A stretch of DNA of 9,392 nt from positions 1-9,392 of the forward strand of contig CADBTM010000133.1 in NCBI GenBank assembly GCA_902797555.1. The letters run 5' to 3'. This stretch comes from Oscillospiraceae bacterium. GTDB taxonomy: Bacteria; Bacillota; Clostridia; Oscillospirales; Butyricicoccaceae. Positions 1 through 5,728 of the stretch are shown here, one piece after another. A model generated the notes under the pieces. It had not been told where the DNA came from, did no database searches, and was given only the letters and a program-made list of their open reading frames with translations. Within the stretch, counting starts at the first letter, position 1. Each line of letters opens with the position of its first letter. A program made the translations under genes and the position numbers.

Positions 1-882
1 ATGGCGGCACAGCACGCGAAATGGCTGAAGGTCTGCAATCAGCTTCCGTGGAGGGAAGAGATCGCATCCCTTAACCTGATCATGGCTTCCACCGTATGGC
101 AGCAGGACCACAACGGCTTTACCCATCAGGACCCCGGCTTTTTGGATCACGTTTCCAACAAAAAGGCTGACGTGGTGCGGCTTTATCTGCCCCCCGATGC
201 CAACTGCCTGCTTTCGGTCTTCGACCACTGCATCCGCAGCAAGAACTACGTCAACGTGATGGTCACCTCCAAGCATCCCCGTCCCCAGTGGCTGACCATG
301 GATCAGGCCATCAAGCACTGCACCCAGGGCATCGGCATCTGGCAGTGGGCCTCCAACGACGAGGGTCAGGAGCCCGACGTGGTGATGGCCTGCTGCGGCG
401 ACACGCCCACGCTGGAAACGCTGGCCGCGGTCACCATCCTCCGGCAGTATCTGCCCGAGATCCGGGTACGCGTGGTCAACGTGGTCGATCTGATGAAGCT
501 GGAGCCCGACTACGCCCATCCTCACGGCCTGAGCGACGTGGACTATGACAGCCTGTTCACCCGTGACAAGCCCATCGTCTTTGCCTTCCACGGCTATCCC
601 AAGCTGGTGCACGAGCTGACCTATCACCGTCACAACAAGAACATGCTGGTGCGCGGCTATGAGGAAGAGGGCACCATCACCACCCCCTTCGACATGCGCG
701 TGCAAAACTCCATCGACCGCTTCCATCTGGTGATGGACGTGGTCAAGAGCCTGCCCCAGCTGGGCAACCGGGGTTCGTTCCTGCTGCAGCTCATGCGGGA
801 CAAGCTGGTGGAGCACAAGCAGTATATCTCGGAATACGGTCAGGATCTGCCTGAGATCCGCGACTGGAAGTGGACAAAATGA
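1..882 (+). CDS. xfp: Phosphoketolase (xylulose-5-P/fructose-6-P), C-terminal part, 5' end outside window
   Basis: Thiamine-diphosphate enzyme that cleaves xylulose 5-phosphate (and often fructose 6-phosphate) with phosphate to give acetyl phosphate plus glyceraldehyde 3-phosphate (or erythrose 4-phosphate); cytoplasmic. The visible 293 residues are the C-terminal third of a family usually about 790-825 residues long. Recognisable blocks are QDHNGFTHQDPGF (residues 35-47), KKADVVRLYLPPDAN (54-68), IKHCTQGIGIWQWASND (about 104-120), VVNVVDLMKLEP, FAFHGYP, the TTPFDM block and the terminal PEIRDWKW. Residues up to about 90 finish the central transketolase-like domain; the rest is the XFP C-terminal domain. 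The reading frame is open from base 1, so the ATG at base 1 is very likely an internal Met, not the start. The stop TGA overlaps the start of the next gene, implying cotranscription. No frameshift or missing block is seen in the part present. Confidence 0.96.
   Translation: MAAQHAKWLKVCNQLPWREEIASLNLIMASTVWQQDHNGFTHQDPGFLDHVSNKKADVVRLYLPPDANCLLSVFDHCIRSKNYVNVMVTSKHPRPQWLTMDQAIKHCTQGIGIWQWASNDEGQEPDVVMACCGDTPTLETLAAVTILRQYLPEIRVRVVNVVDLMKLEPDYAHPHGLSDVDYDSLFTRDKPIVFAFHGYPKLVHELTYHRHNKNMLVRGYEEEGTITTPFDMRVQNSIDRFHLVMDVVKSLPQLGNRGSFLLQLMRDKLVEHKQYISEYGQDLPEIRDWKWTK
866..870 (+). promoter_or_regulatory. Ribosome binding site that favours the ATG at 879 for the coaX-like gene
   Basis: GGAAG lies 8 nt before the ATG at 879, inside the last codons of xfp. 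The competing in-frame GTG at 870 overlaps this sequence and so would have no usable site. This supports the ATGA overlap (879-882) and translational coupling to xfp. Confidence 0.6.
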
Positions 883-1661
883 TTCTGACGGCGGATATCG
901 GCGTCAGCGTCATCACGCTGGGCGTTTTTGACGGGGAAAAGCCGGTGTTCCGGGGGGAGCTTGCCTCCGCCCGGGGCAGAACGGTGGACGAATATGCCAT
1001 CCTGCTGCGCTCCCTCTACCGCCTCAACGGCGTCGAGCCCCAGATGGAGGGAGCTGTGCTCAGCTCGGTCTCCCGTCCGCTGGATCCCATCTTTTCCCGG
1101 GCGGTGGAGCGGGTGTGCGGCGTGCGCCCCCTCATCCTCGGCCCCGGCGTCAAGACAGGGCTCAAGGTGCGGGCGGAAAACGCCGCCGAGCTGGGCGGAG
1201 ACATCGCAGCCTGCTGCATCGTCGCCCAGGAGCTGTGCAAGCCGCCTCTGGCGGTCATCGCGCTGGAAACTGCCACCACTCTGACCTATCTGGACGAAAA
1301 GGGCACCCTTCGCGGCGCGCTGATCTGTCCGGGGGTCAAGCTGGGCGCCGACGCCCTCTCCCATCTGGCGGGAGGGCTGCCCGCCATCTCGCTGGACGCG
1401 CCCAAAACCCTGCTGGGCGGCAACACGGTGGAGGCCATGAACAACGGCGTCATCTGCGGCTCCGCCGCCATGATCGACGGCCTGCTGGAGCGTCTGCGCA
1501 CCGAGCGGGAGCAGTCTGATCTCCATGTGGTGATCACCGGTCAGCTGGCCGAGCTGGTTTTGCCCTTCTGCAAAACCGAGATGCGCTACGTTCCCGATCT
1601 TGTCCTCGAAGGATTGCGGCTGGTGTACGAGCGCAATCGGAAAAAGAAAGAACAGAAATAA
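879..1661 (+). CDS. coaX: Type III pantothenate kinase (CoaX) family protein with degenerate active-site motifs
   Basis: A 260-residue protein of the CoaX family (ASKHA fold), whose classical members phosphorylate pantothenate in the first step of CoA synthesis. Family blocks seen: N-terminal MILTADIGVS (Asp6), a SSVSRPL segment, GVKTGLKVR, GGD (Asp108, aligned with the family's catalytic Asp in GADR), the ETATT block (130-134), ICPGVKLGADALS, and LGGNTVEAMNNGVICG. Length is normal. However, the usual DxGNT of motif 1 reads DIGVS, the Arg of GADR is Ile109, and the DFGTATT phosphate motif reads ALETATT, losing its Asp and Gly. It could be an inactive or repurposed paralogue. The ATG at 879 was preferred to GTG 870 because it has a spaced GGAAG and gives the family's N-terminus. 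It overlaps xfp by 4 nt and ends at a strong terminator, so it is the last gene of the xfp operon. Family assignment is firm; kinase activity is doubtful. Confidence 0.85.
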   Translation: MILTADIGVSVITLGVFDGEKPVFRGELASARGRTVDEYAILLRSLYRLNGVEPQMEGAVLSSVSRPLDPIFSRAVERVCGVRPLILGPGVKTGLKVRAENAAELGGDIAACCIVAQELCKPPLAVIALETATTLTYLDEKGTLRGALICPGVKLGADALSHLAGGLPAISLDAPKTLLGGNTVEAMNNGVICGSAAMIDGLLERLRTEREQSDLHVVITGQLAELVLPFCKTEMRYVPDLVLEGLRLVYERNRKKKEQK

Positions 1662-1665
1662 CAAA

Positions 1666-1695
1666 AAAATCGCCTGCCTTATGGCAGGCGATTTT
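1666..1695. terminator. Bidirectional intrinsic terminator between coaX-like gene and proC
   Basis: A perfect 13-bp stem (1666-1678 with 1683-1695) closes a TTAT loop; its core is TCGCCTGCC/GGCAGGCGA, flanked by A-run and T-run so that both strands end in U-rich tails. It starts 4 nt after the coaX-like stop and ends 11 nt from the proC stop, serving the two convergent genes. Confidence 0.93.
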
Positions 1696-1705
1696 GTTTC
1701 GGCTA

Positions 1706-2500
1706 TTATTTTCCCAGTGTTTTTCCCTTTTCGTCTGCGGCGATGATCGCCTCGATGACTGCCGAGCGAAAGCCGTTTTTCTCCAGGGTGCGCACGCCCT
1801 GAATGGTGCTGCCCCCGGGGGAACAGACGCTGTCCTTGAGAGCGCCCGGGTGACGGCCGTCCTGAACGCACAGCGCCGCCGCGCCCTCTACCGCCTTTGC
1901 GGCGAGGAAAAGCGCCTCCTTCCGGGGAAATCCGCAGGCCACCGCTCCGTCGGAAAGGGCCTCGATATACAGATCGGTAAAGGCGGGGCTGCACCCGCAC
2001 AGGGCGGAGCCCACCTCCATCAGCCGCTCTTCGATGGGATAGCATACGCCGCAGGGGTCGAGGGCGGACAGAAGGGCGCCGAGGCGCTCGTCGGTGACGC
2101 AGGCGTTGCGGCTCCACAGCACGATGCCCTTTCCCACCGAGACCGGCGTGTTGGGCAGGATGCGGACAATGGCCGTATCAGGCGACGTCATGCCCGCCAG
2201 CTGTTCCAGCGTCAGCCCCGCCGCCATGGACACCAGCACCGCGCCCTTTTGCATGGAGGGAAAGGTCTGGGCCAGAACGTCCTTTGCCTGATGGGGCTTG
2301 ACCCCCAGAAAAACATAATCCTGCTCTGCCGCCTGCGCCAGCGTGCCCGCAGTGCACGAGAGCTCCCGGGCCAGTGCCTCCGCCTTTTGCGCCGTCCGGT
2401 TGTGAAGCACCATCCGCCCGGCCTCCGCGCCCCGGCGGATCGCCCGCGCCAGCGCACCGCCCATATTGCCCGTTCCGATGAAACCAAAGGTATATTCCAT
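1706..2500 (-). CDS. proC: Pyrroline-5-carboxylate reductase
   Basis: Catalyses the NAD(P)H-dependent reduction of 1-pyrroline-5-carboxylate to L-proline, the last step of proline synthesis, in the cytoplasm. The 264-residue length is typical. The N-terminal Rossmann motif GTGNMGG (residues 9-15) follows FGFI; NR at 34-35 sits after the second strand; GVKP (66-69) and RILPNTPV (113-120) are family hallmarks; the C-terminal signature region (about 221-243) reads LKDSVCSPGGSTIQGVRTLE and continues to NG. The usual SGSGPAY is slightly altered to CGCSPAF (168-174). The ATG at 2500 is chosen because it begins the family N-terminus and follows GGAAGGG at about 8 nt; the frame stays open further upstream but that stretch covers the promoter. 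Monocistronic, divergent from the SCP2-like gene and convergent with the coaX-like gene. No proA/proB neighbours are present. Confidence 0.96.
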   Translation of the reverse strand: MEYTFGFIGTGNMGGALARAIRRGAEAGRMVLHNRTAQKAEALARELSCTAGTLAQAAEQDYVFLGVKPHQAKDVLAQTFPSMQKGAVLVSMAAGLTLEQLAGMTSPDTAIVRILPNTPVSVGKGIVLWSRNACVTDERLGALLSALDPCGVCYPIEERLMEVGSALCGCSPAFTDLYIEALSDGAVACGFPRKEALFLAAKAVEGAAALCVQDGRHPGALKDSVCSPGGSTIQGVRTLEKNGFRSAVIEAIIAADEKGKTLGK

Positions 2501-2527
2501 ACTCGTCCGTCCCTTCCTTTTTTCCTC

Positions 2528-2556
2528 ATTGTAACAAATCTGTGGACAAAGCACAA
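2528..2556 (-). promoter_or_regulatory. Promoter of proC
   Basis: Read on the - strand: -35 TTGTGC (2556-2551), a 17-nt spacer, then -10 TACAAT (2533-2528). It would start transcription near 2521, giving a leader of about 20 nt that holds the proC ribosome binding site. The -10 is strong, the -35 matches only in TTG. Confidence 0.6.
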
Positions 2557-2561
2557 GTGCC

Positions 2562-2590
2562 TTGCATTCCGGGGAAAAAGGGAGTACAAT
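2562..2590 (+). promoter_or_regulatory. Promoter of the SCP2-like/aminotransferase operon
   Basis: -35 TTGCAT (2562-2567), an exact 17-nt spacer, then -10 TACAAT (2585-2590). Predicted start near 2597 with a leader of about 55 nt. The -35 box lies only 5 bp from the -35 of the divergent proC promoter, so the two are back to back. Confidence 0.72.
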
Positions 2591-2638
2591 AAAAGAACAT
2601 CCAGAATTAGAAGTATTTTCCGTGAAAATCTGATGCAA

Positions 2639-2643
2639 AGGAG
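2639..2643 (+). promoter_or_regulatory. Ribosome binding site deciding the start of the SCP2-like gene
   Basis: AGGAG lies 9 nt from the ATG at 2653 but only 3 nt from the ATG at 2647. The spacing favours 2653; the alternative would add only Met-Cys to the protein. Confidence 0.6.
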
Positions 2644-2652
2644 ATTATGTGC

Positions 2653-3405
2653 ATGGATCAGAGAACTCTGGCCTATATCAACCTCTTTGCCGTGCTGGGT
2701 ACGCTGCCCGAGCTGTGCCGGATCAGCCCCGAAGCCCAGGCCTATATCCGCAATCAAAACGTCAGCGTGGGCTTTACCGTCAAGGGCGGCCCCGCAGGGA
2801 CGCTGTTTTTTGAACACGGATCCTGCCGCATGGAGGAAGGCGTGGACAACTGCATGGTAAAGATCCCCGTGGCCTCCTGTGAAAAGTTCAATGCCATCAT
2901 CGACGGCAAGGCCACCCCCATCCCCGTGAAGGGCTTTACCAAGATCGGCTTTCTCACCGGCGCTTTTACCAAGCTGACCGACCTGCTCACCCGCTATCTC
3001 CGCCCGTCGGAGGACGATCTCAAGGACGATCGCTTTTTTGACACCAGCACCCGGCTGATGTTCCACCTGATCGTGGGCGCCGTGGCGCAGATCGCCAACG
3101 AGGATCCCGTGGGTCAGGTGTCGGCCTCTTACATCGTGGACGGCAAGATCCGCGTGGCCATCGCCGGCGGCCCCGCCGCCTATCTGCAGGCCAAAAACCA
3201 CGTGCTCACCCCTGTTTATGAAGACACCGACGACTATTTCTCCGTGATGGAATTTTGCGATATGCGTCTGGCTCGGGCGCTGTTTGACGGCAAGGTCAAC
3301 GCCGTCACCTGTGTGGGCACCGGTCAGGTGCGCATGGGCGGCATGATCAGTCAGATCGACAACGTCAACCGCATTCTGGACAGAGTCAGCATGTATCTGG
3401 CATAA
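2653..3405 (+). CDS. Tandem SCP2-like (sterol carrier/lipid-binding fold) protein
   Basis: A 250-residue soluble protein with no signal peptide or membrane segment. Residues about 25-120 have the SCP2-type pattern: a strand-rich part (VGFTVKGG, TLFFEHG), a Phe-Asn-Ala-Ile-Ile-Asp-Gly-Lys turn (DGK at 84-86), then a small-residue stretch and a helical Leu-rich end. The second half repeats this order with DGK at 212-214 and the end GQVRMGGM then a Leu/Ile-rich helix, so it appears to be two copies of one domain offset by about 128 residues. SCP2-fold domains bind acyl chains, sterols or other hydrophobic ligands; the ligand here is unknown. The gene is followed after 13 nt by a class III aminotransferase with its own AAGGAGG, so the two are an operon and probably share a pathway. 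The domain call rests on pattern recognition only. The ATG at 2647 is a possible alternative start. Confidence 0.7.
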   Translation: MDQRTLAYINLFAVLGTLPELCRISPEAQAYIRNQNVSVGFTVKGGPAGTLFFEHGSCRMEEGVDNCMVKIPVASCEKFNAIIDGKATPIPVKGFTKIGFLTGAFTKLTDLLTRYLRPSEDDLKDDRFFDTSTRLMFHLIVGAVAQIANEDPVGQVSASYIVDGKIRVAIAGGPAAYLQAKNHVLTPVYEDTDDYFSVMEFCDMRLARALFDGKVNAVTCVGTGQVRMGGMISQIDNVNRILDRVSMYLA

Positions 3406-3418
3406 GGAGGTACGAACG

Positions 3419-4672
3419 ATGGCACATCCGATCTTAGACCATACCAAAAGCCGGGAACAGTTTGCCCGTGCGGCAAAGGTGATCCCCTCCGGCGTGTACG
3501 GCCATCTCGGCCCCGCCGAGGGCTGCTTTATCCCCGTGTCCGCCTATCCGCAGTTTTCCGATCGGGCGCAGGGCAGCTATTTCTGGGACATCGACGGCAA
3601 CCGCTACATCGACTATATGTGCGCCTACGGCCCCAACATTCTGGGCTATAACGACCCGGACGTGGACGAGGCCGCCCGCAAGCAGCGGGAAAAGGGCGAC
3701 TGCACCACCGCTCCCTCCACCGTGATGATCGACTTTGCCGAGCTGCTGGTGGACACGGTGGCCAGCGCAGACTGGGCATTCTTTGCCAAAAACGGCAACG
3801 ACGTCACCTCCATCGCCGTCCGCACCGCCCGCGCCTATACCCACCGGAAAAAGCTGATCTTCTTTAAGGGCTATTATCACGGCATTTCCCCCTGGTGTCA
3901 AAAGCTGGACAACGCCGGCGTGCTGGAGGAGGAGGTCTGGAACAACATCTATCTGGATTGGAACAACGAGGCTCAGATCGAGCAGACCTTTGCCGAGCAC
4001 AAGGGGGAGATCGCGGCGGTCATCGCCCAGCCCTATATGCACGGCAACTTTGCCGACAATACCTTCCCAAAGCCTGGCTTCTGGCAGAAGGTGCGCAAGC
4101 TGTGCGACGACAACGGCACCGTCCTCATCATCGACGACGTCCGCGCCGGCTTCCGCATGGACATCGCGGGCAGCGACCACTATTTCGGCTTTGAGGCCGA
4201 TCTGATCTGCTTCTGCAAGGCGCTGGCCAATGGCTATAACGTCTCCGCTCTGTGCGGCAAGGACTTTTTGAAAAACGCTGTCTCCGGTCTGAGCGTCACC
4301 GGTTCGTACTGGCTGTCCGCCGTGCCCTTTGCCGCCGGCATCGCCTGCATCGAAAAGATGAAGCGGCTCAACTGCCCCCAGCTCCTCATCGACAAGGGGC
4401 AAAAGCTGGCCGACGGTCTGAAGGAGCAGTCAAAAAAGTACGGCTATGACCTGCATATCTCGGGCATCCCGTCGCTGTTTTATCTGCGTCTGGCCGATGA
4501 CCCCAGCCTGATGCTCCATCAGGCGTGGATCGCCGAATGTCAGAAGCGGGGCATTTTCTTCACCAGCCACCACAACCACTTTGTCAACGCTTCCCTCACC
4601 GACGAGGACATCGCCGAGACGGTGGAGATCGCAGGCGAGGCCTTTGCCGCCCTGAGGGAACAGGGAAGGTAA
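3419..4672 (+). CDS. Class III PLP-dependent aminotransferase, glutamate-1-semialdehyde aminomutase-like
   Basis: A 417-residue fold-type I PLP enzyme related to HemL. Visible features: N-terminal IPSGVYG (compare the HemL GGVNSPVR region), WDIDGNRYIDYMCAYGPNILGY, the cofactor phosphate loop KNGNDV (HemL: NSGTEA), YYHG, IIDDVRAGFR with Asp239 as the residue expected to contact the pyridine nitrogen, and Lys267 in CKALANGY as the expected Schiff-base lysine. The C-terminal NHFVNASLTDEDI matches the family's end. So it should bind PLP, but the substrate cannot be read from sequence. No tetrapyrrole genes are nearby, the NGND and DDV variants differ from canonical HemL, and the partner gene encodes an SCP2-like protein, so a role other than haem synthesis is likely. 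The ATG follows AAGGAGG (3404-3410) at 8 nt. Last gene of its operon, before a strong terminator. Databases often label such proteins HemL; I would not. Confidence 0.88.
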   Translation: MAHPILDHTKSREQFARAAKVIPSGVYGHLGPAEGCFIPVSAYPQFSDRAQGSYFWDIDGNRYIDYMCAYGPNILGYNDPDVDEAARKQREKGDCTTAPSTVMIDFAELLVDTVASADWAFFAKNGNDVTSIAVRTARAYTHRKKLIFFKGYYHGISPWCQKLDNAGVLEEEVWNNIYLDWNNEAQIEQTFAEHKGEIAAVIAQPYMHGNFADNTFPKPGFWQKVRKLCDDNGTVLIIDDVRAGFRMDIAGSDHYFGFEADLICFCKALANGYNVSALCGKDFLKNAVSGLSVTGSYWLSAVPFAAGIACIEKMKRLNCPQLLIDKGQKLADGLKEQSKKYGYDLHISGIPSLFYLRLADDPSLMLHQAWIAECQKRGIFFTSHHNHFVNASLTDEDIAETVEIAGEAFAALREQGR

Positions 4673-4676
4673 AAAG

Positions 4677-4717
4677 AAAATAACCATCCCCCGGCTACGC
4701 CGGGGGATGGTTATTTT
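4677..4717. terminator. Bidirectional intrinsic terminator after the aminotransferase gene
   Basis: A perfect 19-bp stem (4677-4695 with 4699-4717) around a TAC loop, with a CCATCCCCCGGC/GCCGGGGGATGG core and A/T-runs on both flanks, giving a U-tail in either direction. It lies 4 nt after the aminotransferase stop and 37 nt beyond the stop of the convergent membrane-protein gene. The remaining short stretch to 4753 holds only a small GC-rich inverted repeat (CGCCCC/GGGGCG near 4735-4748). Confidence 0.94.
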
Positions 4718-4753
4718 TATTCCTTTCCGGAGCACGCCCCAGGGGGCGGCCTT

Positions 4754-5536
4754 TTATGCCTTCTTTGCCGGACGCAGCTTTTGACAGTATTGGGTGCACA
4801 GCTTGTCGGTGCAGTTGGCACAGGTGAGAGCGTCGTTGGAGCGTTCCCAGAACCGCTCGGGATACATCATCACGCACAGCTCCCACACCAGCCACACGGC
4901 GATGGACATGAGCAGCAGACTGATGGAATAAAAACCCTTGACCAGCAGCATGGGGGTGAACATCATCAGATGATCCCAGTTAAAGATCCGGCAGGTGGTG
5001 CAGCAGCGGTTTTTCATGATCAGGCGGAAGGGGCACCACACCAGCACACAGATCAGGTCGCACACATAAAACAGGACGGTGATCATAAACAGCTCTCCCG
5101 AGCCGAGAATGCCCTTGACAAAGAGCACCACCAGACCGGCGATAAAGGCCGCCCACAGGAGAAATACCTTGTAGGCCGCACGGGTGGTCTTGATGATATA
5201 ATCCCTCAGAGCGGGGTAATTGATGGCCTCCTTGATGGGCTGAAAGCGAAACTTGAACAGCTTTTGCGAGCCGAGGGCGATCTCCTCCCGGACGGGGAAA
5301 AGCTGCCACAGCATGTCCAGCATCCATACAAACCAAAGGATATGCAGGGGAGAAAACCCGCGGAAAAAGTTCCATCCGTGGAGGATATCCAGCAGCTCCC
5401 GCCGGAAAAAATAAATGATGGCGCACAGGAGAAAGACCGCGATCCGCAGGATCAGCCGAATGGTATACAGCCGCCGGATGCGGGATGCACCGGGACGGTC
5501 TTGCCGGGTGATGGCACAGTTTTGCTGCTTGTCCAA
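4754..5536 (-). CDS. Polytopic membrane protein with clustered cysteines, function unknown
   Basis: I cannot name a function for this 260-residue protein. After a basic, probably cytoplasmic N-terminus (Arg-rich to residue 31), hydrophobic segments lie at about 27-44, 63-80, 123-143, 147-167 and 190-225 (the last long enough for one long or two short helices). Two cysteine groups stand out on loops: Cys168 with Cys178, Cys179 and Cys182 (CCTTC, followed by RIFNWDH), and a C-terminal C-x2-C-x4-C-x3-C set (Cys239, 242, 247, 251). Both groups follow even-looking membrane spans and could face the same side, so a metal or iron-sulfur site is possible but is inference. The start is TTG at 5536: AGGAGG (5544-5549) is 7 nt away, and the next in-frame Met is too far inside. 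It is monocistronic, with its own promoter and convergent terminator. Confidence 0.85.
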   Translation of the reverse strand: MDKQQNCAITRQDRPGASRIRRLYTIRLILRIAVFLLCAIIYFFRRELLDILHGWNFFRGFSPLHILWFVWMLDMLWQLFPVREEIALGSQKLFKFRFQPIKEAINYPALRDYIIKTTRAAYKVFLLWAAFIAGLVVLFVKGILGSGELFMITVLFYVCDLICVLVWCPFRLIMKNRCCTTCRIFNWDHLMMFTPMLLVKGFYSISLLLMSIAVWLVWELCVMMYPERFWERSNDALTCANCTDKLCTQYCQKLRPAKKA

Positions 5537-5543
5537 CAGGTCT

Positions 5544-5549
5544 CCTCCT
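5544..5549 (-). promoter_or_regulatory. Strong ribosome binding site supporting a TTG start
   Basis: On the - strand AGGAGG sits 7 nt before TTG at 5536-5534. The perfect site and spacing, with no nearby ATG or GTG in frame, make this rare start codon credible; TTG normally lowers initiation and would be partly offset by the perfect site. Confidence 0.8.
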
Positions 5550-5574
5550 CTCCGAAAAAGTGTGCTTTTATTTT

Positions 5575-5602
5575 AGTATACCTTTTTTTGGAACAGAATC
5601 AA
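5575..5602 (-). promoter_or_regulatory. Promoter of the cysteine-rich membrane protein gene
   Basis: On the - strand: -35 TTGATT (5602-5597), 16-nt spacer containing a run of seven A, then -10 TATACT (5580-5575). Predicted start near 5568, giving a leader of about 32 nt before the TTG start. Confidence 0.7.
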
Positions 5603-5605
5603 GTG

Positions 5606-5627
5606 GGATTTGTGACGGATTTGTTAC
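5606..5627 (-). repeat. Tandem 11-bp direct repeat directly upstream of the membrane-protein promoter
   Basis: On the + strand GGATTTGTGAC (5606-5616) is followed without gap by GGATTTGTTAC (5617-5627): 10 of 11 positions identical, one helical turn apart. It ends 4 bp from the -35 box, the position of an activator site. OmpR-type response regulators are known to bind tandem direct repeats of about this pitch; that this is such a site is inference. Confidence 0.55.
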
Positions 5628-5644
5628 ACTTTTTCGGGAAAAGA

Positions 5645-5685
5645 CAAACAACCCTCCTCTGCGTCTTGCAGGGGAGGGCTGTTTG
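5645..5685 (-). terminator. Probable intrinsic terminator of the flavodoxin gene
   Basis: An 18-bp arm (5645-5662) pairs with 5668-5685 around a 5-nt loop; on the - strand RNA two of the pairs are G-U and the rest Watson-Crick (CAAACAGCCCTCCCCTGC as first arm). It is followed by TCTTTTC, a weak U-tract. It lies 43 nt past the flavodoxin stop and upstream of the next - strand promoter, so it should insulate the two genes. Confidence 0.75.
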
Positions 5686-5728
5686 CGGGATGCAAATATA
5701 AAAGGAGCCTAACAGAAAAGAGAGTGTC

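Noticed and set aside
840..2117. A 425-codon open frame on the - strand under the coaX-like gene and proC
   Set aside because: It is Arg/Gly/Gln-rich without motifs, crosses a strong terminator and lies over two genes with clear family matches.
2501..2638. An N-terminal extension of proC up to 2638
   Set aside because: The extra 46 codons have no family similarity, cover the proC promoter, and the start at 2500 has both an RBS and the normal ProC N-terminus.
2212..3447. A 411-codon - strand open frame opposite the SCP2-like gene
   Set aside because: It spans the divergent promoter region and is the complement of a gene with its own RBS and promoter; no recognisable domain.
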